Assembly (NCBI RefSeq): GCF_004337985.1
Contig: NC_043742.1
Coordinates: 7,729,136 to 7,793,135 of the forward strand
Direction of reading: 5' to 3'
Source: Pyricularia pennisetigena
Taxonomy: Eukaryota > Ascomycota > Sordariomycetes > Magnaporthales > Pyriculariaceae
Length of the DNA stretch: 64,000 bases
A program made the position numbers and the translations under genes. Numbering within the stretch: the first letter of the stretch is position 1; every line of letters starts with the position of its first letter. This document shows, piece after piece, positions 1-12,801 of the stretch. A model generated the notes under the pieces. That model was not told the origin of the DNA, made no database searches, and saw only the letters and a program-made list of their open reading frames with translations.

Positions 1-64
1 TTGACTGTAGACGAAAGATCCAGGCTATGATGTCGACGGGTCTGATTCCATTGTTACTACCAAG

Positions 65-3000
65 ATGACGGCACAGCTCCTCGCTACAGAGCTCACCAAC
101 CTCATTCAGGAGAGCAAGAGGAAGCACAACGACCTTCGACAAGTATGTGCACTTCCGCTTGTCTACCTAGACTTTTGGACCTCCAACTTATCATGGCTCT
201 TTGTGTCCAATAGGCAGCAGAAAGGTCACTGGAGGAGCTGAAGAGCTTGAACATTTCCTCCGAAGCTCAACTTGGTCCAGGTTGGTCACGTGCTCTATTT
301 GCTTTCTTTTGGACACCCCTGACGATGATGAAGTATAGACTAACCACAACTACACTGGATGATACAGAGTTGACGCAGAAAACCAGCTTTGCCAATCCGT
401 TTATTATTGCTTGCGGTACCAAAAATGCCAAGTTCACGGGCATCGCCATTGTCTGTCTACAGAGACTCATCGTCTCCAAGGCCCTACCGAGACCGAGGTT
501 GAACCAGGTCCTAGAGGCATTGCAAGGGGCTACTTCGGCAGGGCTAGATGTCCAACTCAAGATCCTTCAGGCACTACCATCTTTGCTGCAGAATTACTCC
601 AGTGACATTCGAGGCGAGCTCTTGGTCACAGCCTTGAACATCTGCTTCATTCTGCAGTCCAGCAAGAATGCTATTGTAAACAATACATCTGCGGCGACCC
701 TGCAGCAGCTTGTCGTTACCGTTTTTGACAAGGTTGTCACAGAAGATAGTGAGTCTCGGCTAGCCACTATTCCTGATAACCCTGCGCTTCTGACAAACTC
801 TTTGATAGGAGAAACACCTGATGGCCCAACAGTGGGTGAGGCGCCCACCGAGGGCGGCGTCGTATCGCTTAAACCAGCTGCGATGGATGCGTATCGAGTA
901 TTCAACGATCTCTGCCTTTTGACCGAGTCTCAGCGGCCTGAGTATCTCCGGTTTACCGGTCTCCCGCAAACCTTTGGCCTGGAGCTTATCGAGTCTGTCT
1001 TGACAAACCATGCCAGTACTATCAGCAGCCACCCGGAACAGGCCTATATCCTGCAGACCCGGGTGATGCCATTTATCGTCCAGTCTCTTGCGGCGAAGTT
1101 GAATTTTCCTACCACCGTCAGGTTTCTCCGGATACTCTACACCATCCTGCGAAGACATCTCACCTTGTTACCTTCCGAGTGTGGCGAAGCTCTTGATATT
1201 CTTACGCGACTCCTTGACCAGGAAACTCTTACATGGAAGCGCTCCTTGTGTATGGAGGTTTTCAGAGGCATCTTCTCCGATGCTGGTCTGCTCCGGAAAG
1301 TCTACTCGCTTTTTGATGCACGTGACGGCCAGCAGAAAGTACTGAAAAATCTCATGGCTACCTTTGTTCGTGTCAGCACCGAGAAACCCAACATCATAGG
1401 TCTGGGTCAACAGTCTACCATCCCTGTGGCAAACCCATACTCTAGCATTGGGGCGGCGACCGACCAGGCCATGCTGGACGCTGCTGGTGTCGGTGGCATA
1501 ATCAGCGGGCCCGCCGGCTCTGAGGGATACAACACGGGCATCAGTACACAATGGAGTTCAGTCAGGGTTCCGTGCATCGACCAGCTGGATAAAACTGAGC
1601 CACCCTCCATACCCGAATCATACATCTACAGCCTCACTTTGGCATGCATCACGTCGTTATCCGAAGGTCTGGCCAAATTCATCCTCCCACTCACCATTGC
1701 TGACCGGAGCAAAAGACGGGGACCCAAGACCGACACCGGAGCAGGAAGTGGTAGAAACTCACCGGCACCACCGGCGGAAGAAACCATGGGCACTCCAAGC
1801 AAGGGGGCCCTTGAGAGAACATCTTCTTATAAGAGGAATCCTGTGCCAGTCAATCCTCTTTTACTCGAGGAACATCCTCTCCACGCCGACATCAAAATCT
1901 GCGCAAATATTGTGGAAGAATGCTGGCCAGCCATCTTGGCCACATGTTCCACATTCCTAACATCAGCCCTCGATTCCGAATACTATCACGGTCTTGTGCG
2001 AGCATTTCAAAAGTTTGCACACGTGGCCGGTCTCTTACAGTTAACGACTCCCAGGGATGCATTTTTAACGACCCTTGGAAAGGCTGCAGTACCACCAAAT
2101 GTTTTGACCGCTTGCTTGAATGGTTCAGGTGCTCGGCCACAAACACCCACCGGTTCTGATTCTGCAAACAGCCTTCTGGGTAACGCACGAGGCATTCTCA
2201 GCTCCGATAGTCTCCAAAATCCTGACAGACCAAGACAGGGGTCGGTAGTAGATGTCGGACCGGCTACACTGAACACGAGAAACATGCTCTGCTTGAGAGC
2301 TTTGCTGAATCTTGGTATCGCTTTGGGCCCCACACTTGAAGAATCATGGCGAATACTGTTGGAGACTCTACAGCAAGCAGACTTTGTACTCTTTGCGTCA
2401 AGCAAAGTGGCAGGCAGAGTGCCAACCGCCACGAGGACACCTGATCAGCAAGCCGATAGTGAAGCACAGGCTTTACTTGGAAACTTCAATTCCGAGGTCA
2501 AAGCCGTGGAAACTGCTGCATCGCGACTATTCGAGAGCACGGTAGACTTTTCCAACAAGTCTTTCGTCGAGGTTGTCAAGGCAGTCTGCGATTTGCTCGA
2601 CAAGCCAAACGAGCCTGCCTCGCCTGCAGCAGCACGCCCAGAGTCTCCAGCTTCTAGTAGCGGAAATGACACTCTCAGAACACCTGGACAGCGCCACAGA
2701 CGGACTATGAGCTCCATGAGCATCTCAGCACCGTCGGCGGCAGCCACCCAACAAGATCAGTTCGCATTGGCAAAGCTTGGCGACCTTGCCTCGATCAATC
2801 TCGAAAGGCTTCTGACATACCCACCGGCTGATTCGGGCTGGACACCACTGGTATCAGAGCTGATTGGTACACTGAGCTCTGCGACTGTCAATGCCCCTGT
2901 CCGGTCGCGTGCCGCCGACATTCTTGTTCGCTTTGTCCTTGAGTGTGTATCTGCAGTAGCCGGGACACCAGATGAGGTCAGGGGGGCAATTCAGCTTCGC

Positions 3001-5682
3001 CTGTTCGAAGCACTGCGCGACTCGCTGTTGCCACTGCAAATGCCAAACAGGGAAATTACTGTTGCTACGCATTCCACAGACGTTGAAATCCACAAAATCA
3101 TTCTAGAGGGCTTAAAAAGCATACTGGAAAGCTGCGGGGAGAGTCTCTTGAGCGGTTGGGATATAACATTCGAAATAATTGACAGCATATTCTTGCGCCG
3201 CCGATTTTCGCCGGCTCAAGGCGAAGACGAGAGTAGCAAGCCCCCTGAAGCATTGATGACCAGGTCTATCAAGCTCATAAAGCCCTCTTTCGACTCTCTG
3301 CAACTAATATGCTCGGACTTTCTGGCATCTTTGCCAAATTCGTGCTTCTTGCTTCTGGTTGACACTCTCTTTAAGTTTTGCTCCCAGGATGATGACCTGA
3401 ACGTTGCTCTGACGGTAAGATATTCGCGACATCCCTTAATGTACAAAGCTAACGGCTGGCACCTCAGACTGTAACATTCTTCTGGGCCATATCCGATTTT
3501 CTTTCTAGCAAAAGCCAGTCGCTTTCAATCACAGAAGACATGGTAGAGGGCACGGGCGACTCTGCGTTGGTCGGCCTTGCTTCAGACCCGAAACATCCTG
3601 CAGCCGATGCTGCCCTCTGGATGCTGCTTCTACTCAGGTTAACAAATGTTACAACGGATCAACGACTGGAGCTACGAAACAGTAAGTTTTGTTCGCAAAG
3701 TAAATGTCCATTTCATTGTATTGACTTGATAAATAGGTGCTATCCAAACACTTTTGCGCATTATACACGCCTATGGAAGTAGCCTCAGCCCAGAAGCATG
3801 GTCTATATGCATCAAGTCGGTCATTTTTAGGCTCTTAACCTTCATCCAGACACGACTGGGCTCGGCCCACCCGGATTCAAAAACTATGGCAAGCAGTGAC
3901 TGGGATGACACTGCCGTCGTCGTAATCAATGGCGTGTCGGATCTCTTGTCAAATTACCTCGAAGTTCTCCTTGGCCACAGCGGTTTCAAGAGCATATGGA
4001 GCGACCTACTTCAGCATTTTGCCAACATGCTCGACTTTAACGTCTTGGAAATCAACAGTGCCACATTCAACAGTCTTGGAAGGATACTGTCCAAGGTTGC
4101 GGCTGGCCCTCGCAAGAAGTTTGACAAGGAAGCTGTCGACCTTGCTTGGAATCTTTGGTCTCGTAGCCTCCCAGTACCTCCTCCTGAGCAGATAGCTGGA
4201 GACAACCAGAAGTGCCTTGTTTCATGGGTAGAGGCGCTTTTGGAGCTGTATCGTCTCATCCATGAGACCTTGGACGTCGAACGTGTGCGACGTCTTCTGG
4301 CTCTGGTGCGTGAGGCGATGATCCAAGCCACCCCTGGGTCGTACGCCAGTGACATTGAATACCTAACGCCGCTGCAAGGAAAAATTCTCGAGGTATTGCG
4401 GACGGTACGCACTGATATTAGTGGCGGCGCTCCCTCGGCCATGATTTCCCAGACAGCCGAGTTTGTGGCCTTTGCTTTCGATCCCAGCAGGACGATCAAC
4501 ACACCAACTCAAAAGCGCACCTACGTGGCTATGTCCAAGGAGAGCATGCGCATCTTGCATTATCATGTCACCAGCAATGCTTCTGATGCTGACATGTTTG
4601 CAAGTGGTGCCTTCCACGCTGCTCTCGAGGCCCTCGCGCGTCCCATTGTAATGAAGTACAGCTTTGGGGTAGTAACCAAATCGATCCAGCCGTGGCGCGA
4701 AGCGACGGAGGCTACCCTGGCTATTCTCGAGACGACGTTACCACATCTGAAAGCCGCGTCGGCTGAGGATGTGCCCCGAGAAAAGGCACAGGCCATATGG
4801 CATGTCATTGTCGAGATTTCTAATGGAATCATTAGCGCGGACTGCGATTCTGCACCAAACAGTTCAGACTTGCAAGCGGATGAGATGTTCGACGTGGACT
4901 CGTTCCAGCGGCTGCGCGAGCTTATCGTGCCTGCATTGGGAGGACAAGATGTGGCCGAAAAGACAAGAAAGGCTTTCGCAGAAGGACTGTTTCGGACATC
5001 CATCATGCATGAGCTGACACCTGCTGAGAGCCAGGTCATGCAGTCACACAATGGATGCGACGTGCAGCGTGGGTTGGGTATGGTTCTAAAAGCCAGGGAT
5101 GGTCGGACGATCGATCCGGTGCGAACTAGGCGTGCCAAAATGGCGGGCGTCTGTCTGGAAGAGCTGTTTGCATTGGTTGAAGTCAAGGATGAGGAAGTGG
5201 ATATGCCATCCATCGTAGTGCAGCCGCCGACTCCTCGATTTGCCAAACCGCCGCAGCGTATTGCAGACAGCAAAGAGAGCGATGGGCTGGGAGATGGGAT
5301 GCAGGATTCTGCGAGCAGAGACAGGGATACAGCAGGCCAGCATGTGCAACTCGCCCGAACGACAGCCCCATATCTCATCCTCCGATGTGCGCTCACTCTG
5401 AGAGCATACATCGCGGATCAGCCACTGCGTGGGCGCATGCCGCAACCTCTCGGAGAGCGCGCGGAGCTGACACGGGTGGTCCAAGGCCTTGTGGAACTCC
5501 GATCCGAGAATGACGCAATACCGGACCTGGAGGGTGTCGAGAGTGAGACGAGGAAACATCTACTGAGGCTTTATCCCCTGCTCGTCGGGACTGCAAGGGT
5601 TGCGGGACGCATTGGGGATGGCAAGGTTCTGGGTCTCGTGGGAGAGGCGCTGGAGGTTGTTGGGGGAGAGTTTGGGTTGTAA
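65..5682 (+). CDS. MON2: MON2-like DCB-HUS-HDS trafficking protein (5 exons)
   Basis: Mon2 is a large Arf-GEF-like scaffold without a Sec7 domain. It works with Dop1 at the trans-Golgi/endosome in recycling and vacuole transport (family knowledge). The start at 65 gives the family N-terminus (MTAQLLATEL, then NDLRQAAERSLEELK), so the 5' end appears complete. Exons read 65-142, 214-280, 368-3414, 3468-3681 and 3737-5682 and join to 1783 aa, close to yeast and human Mon2 lengths. All four introns have GT-AG ends. The DCB region holds NPFIIACGTKNAKF and the conserved LQRLIVSKALPRPRL helix; a Ser/Pro-rich linker lies near 2640-2760; the C-terminal half is helical HDS-type sequence with TVTFFWAISDFL just after intron 3. 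Intron 2 is a multiple of three with no stop, so its retention would insert 29 residues. Confidence in family is high; exact donor and acceptor sites are by eye. Confidence 0.93.
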
Positions 5683-6029
5683 ATCAAGCATCAGTCTCTT
5701 GGGTAATGTTCACGGCTTTAGTGTATAGAACGCGCAGGTGTTGACAAATTTTGATTCATGCACTGCTTTTTAAAGCAGGCGGCAGTAGTGAGTAGAATTA
5801 CATGGCGTGTGTTATTTTTTATTTTTATTTTTTTCCAGGCTCGACATGTCCATGTGTCCGTACTTGATATGCTTCGACAATGATGATGGGAAGCGCTTTT
5901 CAAGACGCTTTCTATTTTCTACACGAGACAATTGAAACTGTTTGTTACACGCAGAAGAGGATTATGGCCTCGCGCCAAAACTCCACTGCAAGGCTGACGG
6001 GAGGAGCATTTCCCTCTCATCAAATGTTT
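5683..6029. other. Convergent 3' intergenic region
   Basis: A 347-bp gap between two converging genes. It contains AT-rich runs (for example T-rich sequence near 5813-5835) that could serve as 3' end signals. I see no gene here. Confidence 0.6.
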
Positions 6030-7451
6030 TTACCTGTCCTTCTTGGTTACCTCGTCAAAGTCTGCAACGATGCTACCCTTGACGTCGTCAGCAATCACGG
6101 GCGTCGATGACGCATCGGCATCTTCAGCCTTGGCAACGGCACCGGCGTTGGCGGCCTGGCCCTGCACGGCGCCCACCTTGCCGTAGACGCTCAAGGCGGT
6201 GGCGATCATGCCGCCGATGTCACCCACGTTGCCCGGCACGACGACGGCGGTGCCCTCCTTGGCCAGTTTGCCAAAGGCCTCGACGTACTTCTCAGCGACG
6301 CTCAGGTTGACGGCGCCCTGGGCGGCCTGCTTGCCCTCGGCCATGCTCCTGGCGACCTGGTCGATGCCCTGGGCGGTGGCGCGGGCCTTGAGGAGTATGG
6401 CCTCGGCCTCGCCCTCTGCGCGGTTGATCTTCTCGGCCTTGAGGGCCTCGGAGGCCAGGATGACGGATTGCTTGCGGCCCTCGGCGATGTTGATGGCCGA
6501 CTGGCGCTGGCCCTCCGAGTCGAGGATCTCGGCGCGCTTGGACCGCTCGGCCGTGACCTGGCGGTGCATGGCCTCGACGACGGCGGTCGGGGCGTGGATG
6601 TCGCGGATCTCGTACCGGAGGCACGTCACGCCCCAGGCCTGCGCGGCCTCGTTGATGGCGGCCGTGATGTTGGTGTTGAGCGCCGCGCGCTCCTTGAGGA
6701 CGTGGTCGAGCGTCAGCTGGCCGATCTCGGATCGCATCGTCGTCTGGGCCAGCTGCGAGATGGCGTACTCTGCGTCCTCGACGCCGTAGCTGTGGGTGGT
6801 TTGTCAGTGAGGGTTGTTCCTGGGGGGGAGGGAAGAGGTGGTCATTTATGGACGTGATTTGCCACAGGGCAAATGACTTTGTCAAGGACAAAAGGAACAA
6901 AAACAAAAAGAAAAGCATACTAACCTAGCCTTGTACGCATCAAAAACGCGCGTGTACAGCACGCCGTCCAGCTCGAGCGTCACGTTATCGGCCGTGATGG
7001 CGCTCTGGCTCGGTATCTCGATGGCGACCTCCTTGAGGCTCTTTACGTATGCGATGCGGTCGAGGAAGGGGACGAGGATGGCCAGGCCCGGCTCGAGGAT
7101 GCGGTGGAACTTGCCCATGCGCTCCACGACCCAGGCCGTCTGCTGCGGCACGAAGCGGACGATGGTGTTGGCCGGCAGGCGCTCGCGCTGAAAGTAGGTC
7201 GGGATTGCGCCGCGGCCACCGGGACCGGCGCCTGCCGAAACCGCCTTGGAGGCATCGGAGCCGGCCTGATCGAGAAAGGTACGTCGTTGTTGGTTCCGCG
7301 GTTGGCGATTCGGTTGTTGCCTGGGGCTGCCGAGGACGAGGCTGGTTGTGGATGTCGAGTTTGCGCTGCCTGTTGCTCCTGCAGCCGCTGCGAGGGTGCG
7401 TCGGACGGCGGGCAACGCCGGGTTGCTCCTGTTGACGAGAGCTGTTGCCAT
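6030..7451 (-). CDS. Mitochondrial stomatin-like protein (SPFH/band 7)
   Basis: Two exons on the minus strand, 7451-6925 and 6789-6030, join to 428 aa across a 135-bp intron. The first ~80 residues are Ala/Arg/Ser-rich with few acidic residues, as in a mitochondrial presequence. Next comes the SPFH core: NTIVRFVPQQTAWVVERMGK, RILEPGLAILVPFLDR, then KASYGVEDAEYAISQLAQTT recreated exactly across the splice, followed by MRSEIGQLTLDHVLKERAAL and the helical Ala/Glu-rich tail (AEGEAEAILLKARA). This matches the SLP-2/STOML2 group, which scaffolds cardiolipin-rich inner-membrane domains and respiratory complexes (family knowledge). It is somewhat longer than human SLP-2 (356 aa), mostly from the N-terminal leader and an acidic C-terminal tail. 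A T-rich stretch lies upstream. Confidence 0.93.
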
Positions 7452-8557
7452 GTCACCGAGAGTGTGGCATTTGTCGGTGGTTGTGTTGTGGGTGGGTGTG
7501 TGTGTATGTGTGTCTCGAGTGTGACTTGTTGTGGGAGGTCGATTGGCCGTTTGCGGAAAACGGTCAAGGGTGGTTGTTGGTGGTGGCGTCGGTTCGAACG
7601 GCTGGTGGGATTATTTTTTTTTTTATTTTTTTTTGTAGTCGTAGCGTCACCCCATTCTCGTAAAAGGTCAGATCGCCGAAGCGCGGACAAACTGAAATTC
7701 ATGCTTGGCGTGGTGGCCCAAGCTTCTTGTCCGCTATGCTGTGGTGTGGAAAGGAAGGTGCCAGGAATCTGCAATATGTTTTTTTTTTTTTTTTTTTTTT
7801 TTACCCTCAATGGATCAATTCTATAGTAGAATCTTCTAGGTTGGCTGTCTTTTTTGTATTTTTCTTGGCCCCTTTCGGTGTTTTTGTCTGATGTGATCAC
7901 CGTCCCAGGGTGTTTCTGCCAGAGGCACTGTAATAATCGTACCACTATGCTTTTTGGTTGAATGGCCAATTTGTGCCGGTATCAAGAGAATGTAGCATCG
8001 ACAGAAACATGGATTTCCACCTTTCGTATTTGTTCACAATTAATTAGGCTGGACAAAGAATATGTCTTTCTTTCCCTTGACTTCTTTTCTTCTTTTTTCT
8101 TCTTCTTTTTTGCCCCCTCATGAGGGTGAGTCAACAAATCATCAATTTGGCTGACATGCACAGCTTCCCCAGCTTTTATACTCGAAGCTCCACATTCCCC
8201 CAATACTCCAGTCGCTTGCTTGTAAGCTAGACTAGCTGTTAAGAGGTTGCAGGCCGTATTACTCTTTCGCAAGAGTCATCGCTTGTATTCACATTTATCA
8301 GTTCTCTGTGAGATTTGCGCTGACCATGCATCCGGTAGAAAACGGACTAAATTTAAGTGGTGCGCCTGGGAAGGGGATGGCCTAGACAAATTTCCAACTT
8401 GACCGCCTGGTGGTTCTATAGCATTGGACAACTGGGGGAGTGTCTAAGTTGTCGGGCTATAAAGTGACATTTCATCCCTGCAAAGTGAAGCCCTACACAT
8501 GGATTCCAAAAGAATAAAAAAACACCACAAGACCTTGCAAGACCTCATATAACAAAA
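7452..8557. other. Divergent promoter region
   Basis: About 1.1 kb between the stomatin gene (leftward) and the methyltransferase gene (rightward). It carries a T-run of about 23 bases around 7779-7802, a pyrimidine-rich stretch around 8065-8115, and the TATA box listed separately. No gene is supported; open frames here are low-complexity. Confidence 0.6.
8458..8463 (+). promoter_or_regulatory. TATA box of the methyltransferase gene
   Basis: TATAAA in the context GGGCTATAAAGTG, about 96 bp upstream of the ATG at 8559, with a short A/C-rich leader between. Spacing suits a fungal core promoter. Confidence 0.55.
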
Positions 8558-8558
8558 C

Positions 8559-9278
8559 ATGTCCAACGTAACCATGACAGACCCTGTCCAAACCAAAGAC
8601 TCCACGGTCCCCCAGGATCTCAAGGCGCGCATCAAGCAGTCTTATGACGTCATTTCCGAAACCTATGCGGACTGGACCAAAGACCACGCCGACGTCAAGC
8701 TCGAGTTTGTCAACAAGCTCATCGACTTGATCCCCGGCCGCCCTGACGCCAAGCTGTCAATCCTCGAGCTCGGCGCTGGGGCCGCAACCCCAGTGACCGA
8801 GCACGTACTCGCCACGCTGCCCTCTGCCCGCGTTACGGCCAACGACATGTCCAGCTCCCAGGTCGCGGCCGGCAAGGCGAATCTGCAGAAGCTCGGGTTC
8901 GGCCCGAACAGAGTCGAGTGGCGCGAGGGCGATATGATGGCCCTGCGGTTCCCGGCCGGGACCTTTGACGCGACGCTGGCGTTTTACAGCATCATCCATC
9001 TGCCGTCGGACGAGCAGCGGGTGATCATGGCCCGCATCTTCGACTGGTTGCGGCCGGGTTCCTATCTCCTGGCAAACTTTCCCGAAACGGCGCTGGGTGA
9101 CGCAGTCACGCAGAAGTGGCTGGACCACGAAAAGGGCTGGATGTATTGGAGCGGACTCGGGGCGGAGGAGACGCTTCGCTCGTTAAAGGCGGTCGGGTTC
9201 GAGATTGTGGTCGAGGAGCTCCGGCGCGAGCATGAGCATTCTGTCTTTCTCTGGGTCATTGCGAGAAAGCCGGCGTGA
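8559..9278 (+). CDS. Class I SAM-dependent methyltransferase
   Basis: Single-exon gene of 239 aa. An N-terminal helical cap (VPQDLKARIKQSYDVISETY) is followed by motif I LELGAGAATPVTE (residues ~69-81), an acidic strand-2 end (VTANDMSSSQ), the motif around EGDMMALRFPAGTFDA and motif post-I/II LAFYSIIHLP. This is the Methyltransf_11/25 Rossmann fold that transfers a methyl group from S-adenosylmethionine; the substrate cannot be told from sequence. Cytosolic, no signal or membrane segment. It converges on the hydrolase gene at 9413, leaving 134 bp between stops. The ATG is the first in frame after the TATA box at 8458. Confidence 0.88.
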   Translation: MSNVTMTDPVQTKDSTVPQDLKARIKQSYDVISETYADWTKDHADVKLEFVNKLIDLIPGRPDAKLSILELGAGAATPVTEHVLATLPSARVTANDMSSSQVAAGKANLQKLGFGPNRVEWREGDMMALRFPAGTFDATLAFYSIIHLPSDEQRVIMARIFDWLRPGSYLLANFPETALGDAVTQKWLDHEKGWMYWSGLGAEETLRSLKAVGFEIVVEELRREHEHSVFLWVIARKPA

Positions 9279-9412
9279 TAGATTTGTAGCTGCTTGATTA
9301 TAAACGACACACACACAACGTCCATATCCTACCTAATGCATTCCGTAACCAAAAATACTTTGCCTAACCCCCCCTCTTTCAACAAACCCCAACGACATCC
9401 AAGCCAACTTAT

Positions 9413-10298
9413 TTAGGCAGACTGGGACTTGAACCAGCTAATTGCCTGATCCTCCGCCTCGTCGGCCAGTGCCGAGGTATCCTTGCCCGTAAAATCAGCC
9501 CGGACGCAAAAGGAATGCCCCGCGCTGTAAGCCTTGACCTCGCACTTGGCCGCACTCTTCCCCACGATCCGCTCGATCTCTGCGATCCGCGCGTCCCCTC
9601 CCATCACGTGGTCGTCCTTGGCCAGCGCGAACGAGACCGGGACGGCTAGCCGCGCCAGGTCGTCAGGGACGGTCACGTGCGACGGGTGAGCAACGAAGAC
9701 GGCCTTCACGGGCGGGTTCGGCATTGAGGCCAGCGCGAGGGCATACCGGCCGCCCCAGCTGAGTCCCGCGGCGAACACGGGCAGGCCACGCATGGCCTCG
9801 GGGCCGTGGCTCACGGCCGAAAAGAAGGTCGCTACGGTGCTGGTGGGGGAGGTGCGGCGGAGTATGTTCTGGTACACCATGAACGGAATCCAGGTCATGG
9901 CTAGCCAGATAGCGGAGTATCTGGAAAGATTGTCAGTGTGAAAATATTAAGAATGATACAACACATTATAATCATGACATGAAAAAATAAAAATAAAAAT
10001 AAAACCTCAAGACTCACGCTTTGCCCAGCAAACTTCCCCCAATATACCCACGCAGCGACCCCAGCGTCGACGGCGGCAGCACCACACCACCGAGGAAATC
10101 AGGCACGATGACGCGATACCCACCCTTGTCGGCGTAGTTGTCGGCCAGCAGCCGGGTGTTTTCAAACTCCCAGCCAAAGGCGTCCGACACAACTACCACG
10201 ACGCCCTCGATGGCGCGACCGTCGGACGGCTCCGTGACGTACGAGTCCAGGCCGTGGAGGCGCGTGGTGCTGCCTCGCGGAGTTCCTTGGCTCGGCAT
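9413..10298 (-). CDS. Dienelactone hydrolase family protein
   Basis: Exons 10298-10018 and 9920-9413 join to 262 aa; the 97-bp intron splits an Ala codon (GC|A) and has GTGAGT...CAG ends. The alpha/beta-hydrolase DLH pattern is clear: VVVVVSDAFGWEFENTR at the N-terminus, YRVIVPDFLGG, the nucleophile elbow AAGLSWGGRYAL, the acid loop AKDDHVMGGD and the His loop SAGHSFCVR. In classic dienelactone hydrolases the nucleophile is Cys (G-x-C-x-G-G); here the elbow shows Ser. Homologues hydrolyse small esters or lactones, but the substrate is unknown. It has no signal peptide and is probably cytosolic. Confidence 0.9.
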
Positions 10299-12801
10299 TG
10301 CTTCCTTTTTTGGGGGGGATTTGGCGGAGGGTGAGACTTTTAATTCGGGGGAAGATACTCGAAATTGGCAAAGCTAAGATGATCCTGATTCGCGGTGCTT
10401 GGCAAATCCTTGGAAGTACAGTTACAGTACGACTGGATTCAATGTTTATCGTTTGGGTATTGGTGATAGGTCGCTTGGTTTAAAAAAAGAATAATGAATC
10501 AATATGGACTGAGCGGTGAAGCTGGTTCTTAGGTAATAGGTAGCAATTGAGTTTCTGGAGATGGCGGATGAGTTAAAGAGCGGCTAACGGCAGCTTCATG
10601 ACGACGGATGATGACGAACTGGCGTGAACTCTGGTGAAAAAGGCCTTGGACGGGTGGTGTTTAGCCCCACCTGCACTTGCTGGAGCTTGGGCCTACCTGC
10701 TGTGGTAGCTCCTGCACCTATAAGTTTCTATGGCCTGCTGTCACATGGAATCACACGTGTTGATGTGGGGTTATCTGCCATGTTCAAAACCAGCACGTGA
10801 CAGCCCGGACGAATACCTCCTGGTAGTGTGACCATTGCACCTAGCTGTCTTTATGAAGAGTCGGGAGTTTGCATGTCGTGCACTGCTTGGTTAGTATCCA
10901 CTTTTCTACTCGAAACCGTACTCAAATTCACAAGTCTCTCGCTGACCAGTATGTACTCGATCACCTTCAACACCGCCCAGGAAGCCCGAAATGCGTTTGC
11001 GGGATGTGAGTATGGGAAGATAAGCAAGAGAATGCCGGCAGAGGATTTTATGAGCTGCTGCCGCTGGTTTTTTTTTTGTAAGCTTTATCTATACTCTTGC
11101 TGCGAGGATTGATGAGATATGACATTTGGACGACGACATATCCCGGTATATCACAGCTCAGTGAACAGTCATGATGCTTACAGTATTTTTTATATCCTGG
11201 CATTACATGTATCATGTCTGTTCAAGTATCCTCTGTCAGGAAAGCACTGAGCAATGACTAGCCATTTAGAGGGTTGAGGCTTGAAAGACAAATTTCTTAG
11301 AGCAAGCCTATTGCGGAATAGACATACTATAGTCTTTCCAGGGAAGGGGTAACGCGTCATGAAGTTAAATACCATGACATCTGAAAGTCAAGGATAATCT
11401 GCGGATTAATCCCAAAGCAATACAGATCAAAACACCAACTTTTTTTTTCTTTTTTTCTTCAGAGTCAGTGACATAGATTTCACCCTAGAAAACGGTGGAA
11501 GCATTTAGCAACGAGGCCATAACCAGGCATTGCCTACGTTAGTAAGACTCAAAATAGTCGTAAAGCTGCCACTTGCGCATCCGCATCGAAAGGGTCAGGG
11601 ATGGCTTCGGGCCGCAACCGCTTTTCCACCTCCAGACGTATTCGCAAGATTCTACTGTATAAATCAGCGCACTGGCCCTTGTACACTGAGGCGTTTTTTT
11701 GTTTGTTGCCATCTGCACTGTATGTGCTGTCGAGAGACTCCTAGGTTGCTCGTCTTAAAAAATACAGCAGAAAACCCCCAACGGGAACGATGAGCAGCTG
11801 GGATGGGAGGTTGTGCCCGGCAGGTAGTCCTATCTGAACCGGATAAGCTAGATTGGCCGTCACGTTATCTGGTCCGTAAGGCGATATCCGTCCGAAGTTG
11901 GATCGTTGAACTCTGCGAAAACAAAAGTATAAGTCGGTCACAACACAATTGGGCTAGCCGACCCGACTGGGTTATGTGCGCTGACAAGCCATCAAAAATG
12001 CCCGGAATCAGCCGTCTTGTTCCCTGCGAAGCTTGGACCCAATGGTGAATAGTCCGAGCAGAACAATACAGTGGCAAACACCAATGGTCTGGGTGGGGAA
12101 ACAGTCGCGAGTCAACAGCTTGGATCTAGAATGGCAAATAGATCGCGGTTCTGCAGAAACTCGAACCATATGCCAAAGTGTCTCGACATTGATGGTCATT
12201 TCTGCAGAGCGATGACAAGCATGGAAGCTTGGCGAGAGACAAAACATCAGCTCCGGTCAAAGCACTCGCAGATTTATTATTCCTGTGAAGGCTGATTGAT
12301 TCGAGGATGCAACTTTTCCGGCAAAGCCTTTGCTGTTTTGCTGACGCTAGCCCGTCAAATCGTCCAAGACATCGACGGAGTGGCGATGGGACGACGAAAC
12401 CATCCTATCCTTGGGCTGAAGTTTCACTGTCCCCCCGGTTGGACGCGCCCACTGGTTCGCCGCGCGAGTCCTGCTACTCCTCTTGACACAGCCAGGTCCC
12501 TGCAAAACAGCCTTCATAGCCCGTTTAATAGACGTAAAAGGATAAGAGAGAGAAAAAAGAATGTGAACATGTGCAGGCGCAATAGTAAAATAAAAAGGCT
12601 TGTCTGCCCGCCTTGACACTTGTCGCTCAAAGGTTTTTCTTTTCTCTTTTGTGGGTTGCGGGCATCTTGATATAGATGCCAATGTGGTAGACCCGGACGC
12701 ACGGAAATACAGAAACACCGTCGGAGTCATCAGCTTCGTGTGTACTGTCGTCATCACAACCGAACATCCCATCATCGATCACATAGCACGCCGCATTCAA
12801 C
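10299..12801. other. Gene-poor region, no supported gene
   Basis: About 2.5 kb. The first few hundred bases serve as promoter for the leftward hydrolase gene. The rest has short open frames on both strands without codon bias, family motifs or plausible splice structure. A T/C-rich tract lies around 11439-11460. I could not support a gene. Confidence 0.5.
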
